This document shows, one piece after another, positions 7,438 to 15,857 of a stretch of 48,171 bases of DNA. Numbering within the stretch: the first letter of the stretch is position 1; every line of letters starts with the position of its first letter. The DNA is from Bacteroidales bacterium. Its GTDB lineage: Bacteria; Bacteroidota; Bacteroidia; Bacteroidales; UBA10428. The notes beneath the pieces were generated by a model, which was not told the origin of the DNA, searched no databases, and worked only from the letters and a program-made list of their open reading frames with translations. Position numbers and translations under genes: made by a program. The stretch spans positions 1 to 48,171 of the forward strand of contig JAFGOZ010000379.1 of assembly GCA_016926235.1 (NCBI GenBank). The letters run 5' to 3'.

Positions 7438-10209
7438 TCATTCACTTGTAACATCCACCTGTCCTTCCTTTAATCCTTCAGATTTTGCGACAAGTGTTAT
7501 TGTACCTGAATTCCCCTTTGTTGAGCGAATTATTACCAGGGCCAAACCGCTAAAGGCTTTACGGGCTTTTGAAGTGAATGAAACAAAATCGTTAGGATCT
7601 CCGTTATCAGTACCAACAATCTCACCAGGACCTTCGATAGTAAACTGTATCAAATTATCAGAAAGAGGAACAGTCATTCCATCCTTATCAATTATCTTCA
7701 CAGTGATAAATGCCAGATCATTTCCGTCTGCCCTAATTCTACTCCTGTCTGCTACAACCCCTAGTCGGGATGGCTCACCGGTAGTTTTAACCACATCTTC
7801 AGCCCATTTTTTACCATTCTTATAAGCTATCACCTTTAACTCACCTGGTTCATATATTACATCATCCCAGCGTAAACGGTATTGATATTGCACCTTTTTC
7901 TTTCGCCCTAAAGATTTTCCATTAAGGAACAATTCAGCCTCATCGCCAGAAGTAAAAACATGAACTGGAGTAATCTCACCTAAACGATCAGGCCAATTCC
8001 AGTGTGGAAGAATGTGAGCCATAGGCAGATCTGGCCTCCATTGAGATTGATATAGATAGAATCTGTCTTTTCTAAATCCGGCCAGGTCAATAATTCCACT
8101 GTAAGAACTTCGACATTCGTAATAAGGTGTTGGTTCTCCCAGATAATCCCATCCTGTCCAGACAAACTCACCTGCTACATAAGGATGTTGTTCAATGGAT
8201 GCAAACACTTTGTCTGCAGAAGAGCCAAAATCAATAGCATGAAGCTCATACGAACTCACATGATGAATGGAATTGTCTCCTCCTCTGCCATCCCGCACAA
8301 TATCACTTACCTTTTCGGTTACCGGGAAGAGATAAATACCACGACTGCTAAATGCAGATGCTGTCTCACTACTAAGAATGGTTTTTTCGGGATACTTATC
8401 ATGAAACGCATCGTATTGTGGTTTAGTACGGATACGATTGGTTCCTTCAAATTCTTCAGACTGGCGTATTCCTTCACCCTGATAATTCAAACTAATAACA
8501 TCCATAACAGATGAAAATGGCATATCAGGCTTTGCCCAATTCATAGCACTTGTGGTTGGCCGGGTAGTATCCTCTTCTTTAATAATGGTATGCAACTTTG
8601 TTGCTAAATTTGCTCCCTCCACATCGGTGTATTGTTCACCAACTTCATTTCCATAGCTCCAAATGATTACTGATGGACAATTACGGTCTCTGCGGATAAG
8701 GGCTCTAAGATCTTGCTCATGCCAGTCGGGAAAAATAAGGTGGTAGTCATGAGGTGTCTTTTTCCTTTCCCATATATCAAATGCTTCATCCATTACAAGA
8801 AAGCCCATTCGATCGGTTAATTCCAGCAATTCAGGAGCCGGCGGATTATGCGATGTACGTATTGCATTACATCCCATCTCACGCAATATCTCAAGCTGAC
8901 GCTCTGCTGCAGTTATATTAAATGCTGCACCCAGGGGCCCAAGATCATGATGCTGGTTAACACCTTTGATTTTTACGAGTTCATCGTTAATATATATACC
9001 GGAATCAGCATCAAATCGTAATGAACGAATGCCAAAACGTGTCTCGTATTGATCAATTAATTTATTATTTTGCCATATCTTGGTTATTGCAAGATAAAGA
9101 TTCGGTGTTTGTGAAGGTGGAGGTCCCCATAATAATGGATTATCTAGTATTACAGTTCCTTTTGTCTTTACTTTTTCTCCAGCAGGAATTAAAATATCTG
9201 AGGTTGTAATCCTATTCACAGCATGGTTATCCCTGTTCCTGTCTTCATTTAATTTAAAAAATTCTGTAACTGTTTTTACGTTTGCATCTGTTTTGGAGTT
9301 ATTGTCAATTATTACTTCCATGTCTATTGTAGCAGAGTTTTTTGAAACATTACGGGTTGTAATAAAAGTTCCCCATTGCCCAACATGAACAGGATTGGTT
9401 TTTGTGAGCCAGACATTTCGGTATATGCCTCCCCCTGTATACCATCGAGAGGAATGGTTTGGATTGTCTAACCGAATAGCCAGTTGATTTTCAATACCTG
9501 GCACAATATACGGAGTAAGATCAACACGCCATGAAGTATATCCATAAGGCCATCCTCCCACCAGATTCCCGTTTAGCCACACCATCGTGTAAGACATAGC
9601 TCCTTCAACATCAAGAAAAATACACTTTCCTGAGTCAGAAACCGGAATATCCAGTTTTTTCCTGTACCATGCTACTCCGGGACCGGGCAAACGGCCCATA
9701 CCTCCTCCAACTTCAGCATCCCAACCCTGAAAAAACGGACATTTTATTGCCCAATCATGTGGCAAATTAACAATCTCCCATGATGTATCATCAAATTCCA
9801 ATTGTACAAAAGGAAAGTCATTGCCGGGATTTCCATCAGGTCGTATATAAAAATCAGTTGTATCTTTTATAAAATTGTTACCAGTTGGTAAAATCCATGC
9901 TTTGAGTGTTGGCTGATTAATTTGAATTTTCTCTGCCTCAGTTGGTATAGCATCGGCTGGCTTATCATCACTGCCATCCTTAACTTCAGGTCGTATATCA
10001 TAAATGAGGTTATCAGCCATAGCCAGGGAGTCATACTTATAGAATCTCCAGTTTTCGTTGACAGAAATGCATTCACGTGGACTGCTGTCATTTTTTGGTC
10101 CGGTACATTGCACAAACAACATCAAAAGAATTAGTAAACAAAAGGAGATGTTTTTGAGAACCATCTTTGATATTAAGAAAAAAGAAAGAAAGAAACTTTT
10201 TAAACTCAT
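7438..10209 (-). CDS. GH2 family glycoside hydrolase (beta-galactosidase-like), lipoprotein
   Basis: Exo-acting beta-glycosidase of family GH2, most like the beta-galactosidases common in Bacteroidota. The substrate cannot be read from sequence. In a xylan locus it could remove galactosyl caps or other beta-linked groups from side chains. Order: lipoprotein signal with LFVQC (Cys35), sugar-binding domain (about 110-290), immunoglobulin-like domain (about 290-405) and TIM barrel with acid/base E522 (SYGNEVGE) and probable nucleophile E615 (SSETAS). Further Ig-like domains follow, including a C-terminal invasin-like one (VVADRSRIRADGND). The ATG at 10209 gives an N-terminus with two hydrophobic runs. 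The internal ATG at 10164 (MVLKNISF) gives a cleaner lipoprotein signal and may be the true start. It sits 15 nt after GH51, within the susC-led operon. Confidence 0.85.
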   Translation of the reverse strand: MSLKSFFLSFFLISKMVLKNISFCLLILLMLFVQCTGPKNDSSPRECISVNENWRFYKYDSLAMADNLIYDIRPEVKDGSDDKPADAIPTEAEKIQINQPTLKAWILPTGNNFIKDTTDFYIRPDGNPGNDFPFVQLEFDDTSWEIVNLPHDWAIKCPFFQGWDAEVGGGMGRLPGPGVAWYRKKLDIPVSDSGKCIFLDVEGAMSYTMVWLNGNLVGGWPYGYTSWRVDLTPYIVPGIENQLAIRLDNPNHSSRWYTGGGIYRNVWLTKTNPVHVGQWGTFITTRNVSKNSATIDMEVIIDNNSKTDANVKTVTEFFKLNEDRNRDNHAVNRITTSDILIPAGEKVKTKGTVILDNPLLWGPPPSQTPNLYLAITKIWQNNKLIDQYETRFGIRSLRFDADSGIYINDELVKIKGVNQHHDLGPLGAAFNITAAERQLEILREMGCNAIRTSHNPPAPELLELTDRMGFLVMDEAFDIWERKKTPHDYHLIFPDWHEQDLRALIRRDRNCPSVIIWSYGNEVGEQYTDVEGANLATKLHTIIKEEDTTRPTTSAMNWAKPDMPFSSVMDVISLNYQGEGIRQSEEFEGTNRIRTKPQYDAFHDKYPEKTILSSETASAFSSRGIYLFPVTEKVSDIVRDGRGGDNSIHHVSSYELHAIDFGSSADKVFASIEQHPYVAGEFVWTGWDYLGEPTPYYECRSSYSGIIDLAGFRKDRFYLYQSQWRPDLPMAHILPHWNWPDRLGEITPVHVFTSGDEAELFLNGKSLGRKKKVQYQYRLRWDDVIYEPGELKVIAYKNGKKWAEDVVKTTGEPSRLGVVADRSRIRADGNDLAFITVKIIDKDGMTVPLSDNLIQFTIEGPGEIVGTDNGDPNDFVSFTSKARKAFSGLALVIIRSTKGNSGTITLVAKSEGLKEGQVDVTSE

Positions 10210-10224
10210 ATCCTCTATTAATAT

Positions 10225-11793
10225 TTAATCATTTAATTCCAGCATTACAACAGATTTTGCCGGCATCTCAACTACAAGCATCCCATCTTTTAACTTAAAA
10301 CCAGCAAATGAAGATATACTTACTTTCTCTTCCTTATTGAAGTCATTAAAAGCATTTAATTCCTGAGAAGTAATAATCTCTCCAGAAATTTTCTTAATCT
10401 GTAAACCCTGAACCTCACATTTTATTCTTTGAGGATTATCCGGATCCATATTCACTATACTTATATGAATTTTTCCTTCTGTATCCATTGATGCAGAAGC
10501 ATTTAAAGAAGGAATCCTTTCGTTATTACATGCATAATCAACACATGACAAATCTGACGGAAGTAAAGTGGCATCCTGATGTACCCTGTACATTTTAAAG
10601 ACATAAAAAGTAGGAGTTTTAACCAGGTATTCTCCATTGGTAAGCAATACTGATTGAAGAACATTCACTGTTTGGGCAATATTTGCCATTTTAACCCGAT
10701 CACAGTGTTTATTAAAAATATTTAGGTATAATCCGGCGGTAACAGCATCACGCAGGGTGTTTTGCTGATAAAGAGCAGATGGATTCAAAGAAGTATCTGC
10801 ATCAAACCAGTTTCCCCATTCATCAGCTATCAAAGCTATTTCCTTCTCCGGATCGTATTTATCCATTATCCCGCAATGTTCACTCAGATTTGTATCTACA
10901 ACAAAGGTTTTCTTCATAGTATTAAACCATTCATCTTTATTAAAATCAGTTGCAGAACCCTTTACCGTCCAGTCATGACAAATAGTATAATAATGATAGG
11001 AATATCCCCGTACCAGTTTTTTATATTCCTGTGAATTTTTCATAACGGTTTCGGTCCAGTCAAGATCATCGTTAATACCGCCCGACATTATCTTAAACTC
11101 CCCTTTACAGAAAGTAGCAAACTGTTTGTACTGATCGGAGTAATATTGTGCAGTCATATTTCCTCCGCAACCCCAACTCTCATTGCCAATACCCCAGTAT
11201 TTTACATTCCAGGGTTCATCCCTGCCATTTTTGCGCCGTAAATCAGCCATAGGCCCGTCAGTTGAATTGACGTATGATACCCAGTCACGCGCTTCACGAA
11301 CATTACCGCTGGCGACATTCACTGCCAGATAAGGTTCGGCACCAATGAGCTCACAAAAATCCAAAAACTCGTGAGTTCCATAACTATTATCTTCAACACC
11401 GCCCCAGGTAAGATTCACCAATTCAGGTCTCTCATCTTTAGGGCCTATTCCTTCTTTCCAATTATAATCATCAGCAAAACATCCACCAGGCCATCTTACA
11501 ACCGGCACTTCTATCTCTTTTAATGCCTCAACCACATCAGTTCGGATACCGCGTATGTTAGGTATCGGAGAGTCTTCACCCACCCATATCCCATCATAAA
11601 TACATCGTCCAAGATGCTCAGTAAAATGCCCATAAATATTTTTATCAATTTTATACTTACCCTGATCAGCATACACTTTAAGAATATTTTCTTTTTGTTG
11701 AGAATATACATTTGTGAGAATTATAAAAAACAATACTACAATAGTAATTCTACTCTTTGCCAAACACCTTATCTTATTATAATTAAATTTCAT
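10225..11793 (-). CDS. GH51 alpha-L-arabinofuranosidase
   Basis: Removes alpha-L-arabinofuranosyl side groups from arabinoxylan or its oligosaccharides. It has a signal peptide (to about residue 31, ending NVYSQ) and no lipobox or sorting domain, so it is probably periplasmic. The GH51 TIM barrel shows the substrate-pocket motif WPGGCFADDYNW, the acid/base E205 in GIGNESWGCGG and the nucleophile E325 in IADEWGNWF. The C-terminal beta-sandwich is present (SIVNMDPDNP, ending SVVMLELND). At 522 residues it is normal for the family and intact. It lies between GH10 (55 nt upstream) and GH2 (15 nt downstream) in the same direction, so the three form one transcript. Confidence 0.94.
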   Translation of the reverse strand: MKFNYNKIRCLAKSRITIVVLFFIILTNVYSQQKENILKVYADQGKYKIDKNIYGHFTEHLGRCIYDGIWVGEDSPIPNIRGIRTDVVEALKEIEVPVVRWPGGCFADDYNWKEGIGPKDERPELVNLTWGGVEDNSYGTHEFLDFCELIGAEPYLAVNVASGNVREARDWVSYVNSTDGPMADLRRKNGRDEPWNVKYWGIGNESWGCGGNMTAQYYSDQYKQFATFCKGEFKIMSGGINDDLDWTETVMKNSQEYKKLVRGYSYHYYTICHDWTVKGSATDFNKDEWFNTMKKTFVVDTNLSEHCGIMDKYDPEKEIALIADEWGNWFDADTSLNPSALYQQNTLRDAVTAGLYLNIFNKHCDRVKMANIAQTVNVLQSVLLTNGEYLVKTPTFYVFKMYRVHQDATLLPSDLSCVDYACNNERIPSLNASASMDTEGKIHISIVNMDPDNPQRIKCEVQGLQIKKISGEIITSQELNAFNDFNKEEKVSISSFAGFKLKDGMLVVEMPAKSVVMLELND

Positions 11794-11848
11794 AAAATAC
11801 TTTTATTTAGAAATTCTGATTCCGTAAATACTTTTGAAGAACATTGAC

Positions 11849-13948
11849 TTATTTGATTATAACCTTAGCGTGCAAATGTCTTTCTCCATCAGATAATCTT
11901 ACTATATATAATCCGGCAGGTACCTCAAGTTGAATATTGATTGAGGTTTTATTATACACATATTCTTTCATAATTTGCCTGCCAAATAAGTCAAATACCT
12001 CCAGTGTGGTTAAATTATACATATTCTCAATAGCAAAACATCCATCATCAGCCGGATTGGGATAAATCCGTAAATATTCCGTTACTACGCTTTCAATCCC
12101 AGTTTGTCCGGTAACTGTTATTTCCATCTGGCCGGAAACCTCTGAATTTAATTCTAATGAACCAGCTTTTACTGTTACAATTCCATTGGATACAGCTTTC
12201 AGTAATCCATCCTGATCAATTGTAGCTATTTTACTATCACTTACCGTCCAATACACTTTATTTATAGTGGAAGAATCCGGAAATACTTCAGCAAGCATCC
12301 GTAATGTACCTCCACGTATAAAAATAGAGGGTAAACCCGATGCGGAGGAAATTTTAATAGAATCATTTGGTTTGAACTCATTTTTCAAATAAGCTCTTAG
12401 CCATAGCATTGCAGGGCGTTCCACGCCCAATTCATCTATCAGGTATGCTCCTTGTTCTCCTCTCCACATGGCTGGCCTGAATCCCCACATTGTAATCCCT
12501 TTTATGGCAGGATGCTCCCAGAATAATGGAAATAAATTCATGTATCCATGCACTTGCTGCAAATCTGTTAATCCATCAATATCCAGCTCGGTTACATATA
12601 TAGGTAACCCCGTGCTGGCAAGAGAATCAATATTTCTTAATATGGTTGCATTGGTAGCATCATGTGAGAATCCATGAGCCTGGAAACCAATGGCATCAAT
12701 CAATGAATCATTATCCTGTAGCAATCGGATTATTTCAAGATATTTATCCGTATTTGAAGTACTATTCATTATTCCATACTCATTGATCATCAACATCGCA
12801 GTATCAGGAAAAGTTGCACGAGCCATACGAAAAGCTTCAATTATCCAGTCCCAACCAGTTGTTCCAGCCCCTCCAAGAGCTTTTATATAACCACCATCAT
12901 CGTTTTGTTCAGGATCATCGTCCGGTGGTTGATGCAATGGTTCATTAACCACTTCAACCTGGTCAATTCCCGGATACCTGGCAGCAACAGCAGCGAACCA
13001 CTCCTCTAATTCAGTACGTTGTGCAGCCGAGTCTAATGCAGCAATCCAGGTTGGCTGTTGAGCGCCCCAAACCAAAACATGATGCTTATACACAAAACCA
13101 CTATCCATAGCTAACTGGTAGGCTTCGTCTAATTCTGTCCAATTCATATTATCCCGTGCATATTCAACAGAACCCCATTTCCCGGCATTTCCGGGGGTAA
13201 CCTGATTCCAGTAGTTTGCAAAATCGCGTTTTGTATCGGTACCATAAGCACAGCCCAGAAATTTATCCAAACCATTGGCAAGTGGTGGTGTCGGAGGCAC
13301 ATCACCAGGATCCGTTGTCGAACCGGCCTCCCCTTTATTAAGATTATCAACTGTATAATAAATCCCTACTCTTCCAAAAGCGATTTTATCCACGTCAAAT
13401 CCATCCTCACGTGCACCAATTTCAAAAGTTTGAGTGAGTTCTCCCTGTTCAACCCTGAAAGTTATAGGACTCTCACCGTAATCTCCGGTATATTCAGATA
13501 ACGCGAGCCATTTCCACACTTCCAGACCTGCATCTCCGCCCTCCTGAACAACATCGGCAAGAATCGTATATCCTGACGCAACCATATTATTACATGTAAT
13601 CCAATCATCACCAACAGTAGGATTTTTTGAGCCTAATCCATTCGCATAGTAAAAACTGTCATCATCGTAATTATTTGAACCTATCCGGATTCTGGCAAAA
13701 AGCTTATAAGTGCCTGAATCCGGAAAAATTACAGTAAATGAAGCAACCTTACTGGCATCATTTGGCTGGGTAGCCGGTTCTATATAATTAGTCCCGGGAG
13801 TAATATAAGTAACATCACCGTCTGTTAATGTTTGATAATCTGAGCCAAGGGTTCCATTTTCTGCTTCAATAATAACAGGTTCGTTCTGACAATACGCATT
13901 AATAGTCATCAGAACCAAAACCGCAAATAAAATTTTTGTTAGTTTCAT
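11849..13948 (-). CDS. GH10 endo-beta-1,4-xylanase with N-terminal binding-type module and T9SS domain
   Basis: Endo-xylanase that cuts the xylan backbone. After the signal peptide, residues about 22-205 form a beta-rich module beginning EAENGTLGSDY and ending GAREDGFDVDKIAFG, followed by the linker YYTVDNLNKGEAG. The same module and linker open the GH43 at 4506-7316. The GH10 barrel runs from about 225 to 535, with HHVLVWG, acid/base E336 in VEVVNEP and nucleophile E454 in VTELDIDG. An Ig-like Big_2-type domain (about 545-625) and a T9SS type A tail (IYPNPADDG) complete it. Export by T9SS is expected. It is the first gene after susD but is separated from it by 247 nt containing a hairpin. 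A second, simpler GH10 lies at 37118-38257. Confidence 0.95.
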   Translation of the reverse strand: MKLTKILFAVLVLMTINAYCQNEPVIIEAENGTLGSDYQTLTDGDVTYITPGTNYIEPATQPNDASKVASFTVIFPDSGTYKLFARIRIGSNNYDDDSFYYANGLGSKNPTVGDDWITCNNMVASGYTILADVVQEGGDAGLEVWKWLALSEYTGDYGESPITFRVEQGELTQTFEIGAREDGFDVDKIAFGRVGIYYTVDNLNKGEAGSTTDPGDVPPTPPLANGLDKFLGCAYGTDTKRDFANYWNQVTPGNAGKWGSVEYARDNMNWTELDEAYQLAMDSGFVYKHHVLVWGAQQPTWIAALDSAAQRTELEEWFAAVAARYPGIDQVEVVNEPLHQPPDDDPEQNDDGGYIKALGGAGTTGWDWIIEAFRMARATFPDTAMLMINEYGIMNSTSNTDKYLEIIRLLQDNDSLIDAIGFQAHGFSHDATNATILRNIDSLASTGLPIYVTELDIDGLTDLQQVHGYMNLFPLFWEHPAIKGITMWGFRPAMWRGEQGAYLIDELGVERPAMLWLRAYLKNEFKPNDSIKISSASGLPSIFIRGGTLRMLAEVFPDSSTINKVYWTVSDSKIATIDQDGLLKAVSNGIVTVKAGSLELNSEVSGQMEITVTGQTGIESVVTEYLRIYPNPADDGCFAIENMYNLTTLEVFDLFGRQIMKEYVYNKTSINIQLEVPAGLYIVRLSDGERHLHAKVIIK

Positions 13949-14105
13949 ACAAAATCAGTTAATTATTATTAAATATCAATATTTTTAAGTTTCTAAAAAA
14001 ACGTGATCCATTTCTAGTTGGCCACATTTCATACTACAATATGTAAAATCATACCTCTGCATTATATTATTAATTGAATAATTATTCCTATTTATATTAT
14101 GAAAA

Positions 14106-14124
14106 CCCGGTAATTAATACCGGG
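14106..14124 (-). terminator. Hairpin between susD and GH10 (possible partial terminator)
   Basis: A perfect 7-bp inverted repeat, CCCGGTA/TACCGGG, with a 5-nt loop lies 71 nt beyond the susD stop. On the minus strand it is followed by TTTTC, a weak T tract. No shared operator motif is seen between it and GH10, so readthrough would be needed to express GH10-GH51-GH2. It may lower enzyme expression relative to susCD or protect the susCD mRNA 3' end. Confidence 0.5.
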
Positions 14125-14195
14125 CTCTCATTAATCAAACCAAACCAACACTTAATCATCATTAAAACTAAACATCCAAAAACACGATAAATTAA

Positions 14196-15833
14196 TTATT
14201 CATATCCTTCATTTTGTTTTACTCCTGTCAAATCAACAAAATTTTTTGGTAAAGGCCAGCGAACATGGTAGGGAAGCATATGCGAATACGTTTCTGAATT
14301 GTATGATTGTAATCTATCATAAAGGATTCCCAACCGTTTTAACATAGGATATCGATGACCCTCAAAACCTAATTCGCGTGCCTGTTCGTCTAATAAATTT
14401 GATTCATTTAAAGGAATGGAACCCTGACCGGCCCTTGCCCTCAATTGATCAAGCAGTTCCTGTCCTCGTGCGAGATTTGTTCCTGAACGCAAATACCCTT
14501 CAGCTGCAATCAGATAAGCCTGGGAGACTCTATACAGTATAAGATTTTTAAAGCTTTCTGCCTGCCCAATATCTCTTCCCAAACCATCATATTCCCAATA
14601 CTTTGTTGTTACTGGTTCAATAGCTCTTGCTCCTAATCCGGCAATATCGACAAGATTTTCTACAGTGACCGTATCACCAATCCGGGCAAAAAGATAGAAT
14701 GCAACTGTGTCACCGCTATTATTTGGTTTCATCACTGTATCAACAGGTGCCGGATCATCCGGTTGAAGGTCAAAGGTGCCAGGTAAAGGATCGTCAGGAG
14801 TATCAATGTCATAAGTCCAGTATAATTTATGCCAGGCTTCCAATCGCAGGTCCCCTTCCTCGAATAACGACCAATAATAGTCATTTGGAATATTGCGTGA
14901 CCAGGGTCTGCCACCTTGTTCAAAGGTACGGGATACACCATTGACCCTATCATAAAGTGGTGCTATCATGCATGCAGTCCAATTTACTTCCGTCTGTCCA
15001 TACATAAATTGAAATGAAAAAATAATCTCTTTGTTATCCTGATTTAGCTCCGAGAATATCTCATCCAAAGGTGCGAACCCATAGGCCGGATCCGAGATAA
15101 CCTGCTCGGCCAGTTCAGCAGCACCTTCCCAATTTTCCAGATCCAAATATACTAAAGATAATGAATGACGGGCCACACCTTTTGATACTTTCCCCCTGCT
15201 TGCAACATCGCTCGCATTCGGAAGAAGATCAATCGCGGTTTTAAGATCAGATTCTATTAAATTATAAACATCTATTTTGGATGCTAATTTGTATTTCTGT
15301 TCCGGATCACTAAAAACCTGATCTGCAAGAATAATATTGTCCCAATAGGTTATAAGGCAATGATGCAAATAAGCTCTGAAAAAATAGGCCTCACCAAGAA
15401 CAGTATTTCTCCTTTGCACCGCTACAGGATTTTCCCTGTTATACTCAACAACATCAATCTTTTTTATGATACCGTTAGCCCGATTTAGCCCGGAATAATA
15501 GTCATTCCATATTCTTTCTACTTCTTCATGCGTTGCATCAAATCCTTCAAAGGTACACATTGAATTCCAGTCCGGCTGATCCAGAATATGTGTTCCGGTT
15601 TTAACAATATCCGTATAAAATATTTTATATAAAGATGCATCCATATTAGCGTACGGAGACCTGGCCTTTTCATATACCCCAAGAATATTCCCTTCGAGAT
15701 TTTCCAAAGATTTTAAGGCAATATCCATAGTAAGTTGATCCTTTGGCTCCATATCAATAAATGATTCATCACATCCCGAAAGTATGACACACAAGATGAA
15801 TGAATAAACTAAATATATTTTGAATTTTTTCAT
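14196..15833 (-). CDS. susD: SusD/RagB-family surface glycan-binding lipoprotein
   Basis: Outer-membrane lipoprotein that binds oligosaccharides over its SusC partner. A lipoprotein signal ends in VILSGC, followed by the SusD N-terminal region (FIDMEPKDQLTMDIAL) with tetratricopeptide-like helices (AYFFRAYLHHCLI) and the usual C-terminal region (LLDEQARELGFEGHRYPMLKRL). An in-frame TTG at 15857 could extend the protein by eight residues. The ATG at 15833 (MKKFKIYLVYSF) gives a typical lipoprotein signal and was taken as the start. It follows susC by 24 nt. No SusE/F-like surface binding protein follows; the next gene is the GH10. The ligand is inferred to be xylo-oligosaccharides from the neighbours. 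Confidence 0.93.
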   Translation of the reverse strand: MKKFKIYLVYSFILCVILSGCDESFIDMEPKDQLTMDIALKSLENLEGNILGVYEKARSPYANMDASLYKIFYTDIVKTGTHILDQPDWNSMCTFEGFDATHEEVERIWNDYYSGLNRANGIIKKIDVVEYNRENPVAVQRRNTVLGEAYFFRAYLHHCLITYWDNIILADQVFSDPEQKYKLASKIDVYNLIESDLKTAIDLLPNASDVASRGKVSKGVARHSLSLVYLDLENWEGAAELAEQVISDPAYGFAPLDEIFSELNQDNKEIIFSFQFMYGQTEVNWTACMIAPLYDRVNGVSRTFEQGGRPWSRNIPNDYYWSLFEEGDLRLEAWHKLYWTYDIDTPDDPLPGTFDLQPDDPAPVDTVMKPNNSGDTVAFYLFARIGDTVTVENLVDIAGLGARAIEPVTTKYWEYDGLGRDIGQAESFKNLILYRVSQAYLIAAEGYLRSGTNLARGQELLDQLRARAGQGSIPLNESNLLDEQARELGFEGHRYPMLKRLGILYDRLQSYNSETYSHMLPYHVRWPLPKNFVDLTGVKQNEGYE

Positions 15834-15857
15834 TGTTTTCAATATTTTATTTTTCAA

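Noticed and set aside
15834..15857. Upstream TTG start for the first susD
   Set aside because: Adds eight residues before a normal lipoprotein signal; the ATG at 15833 is the better start.
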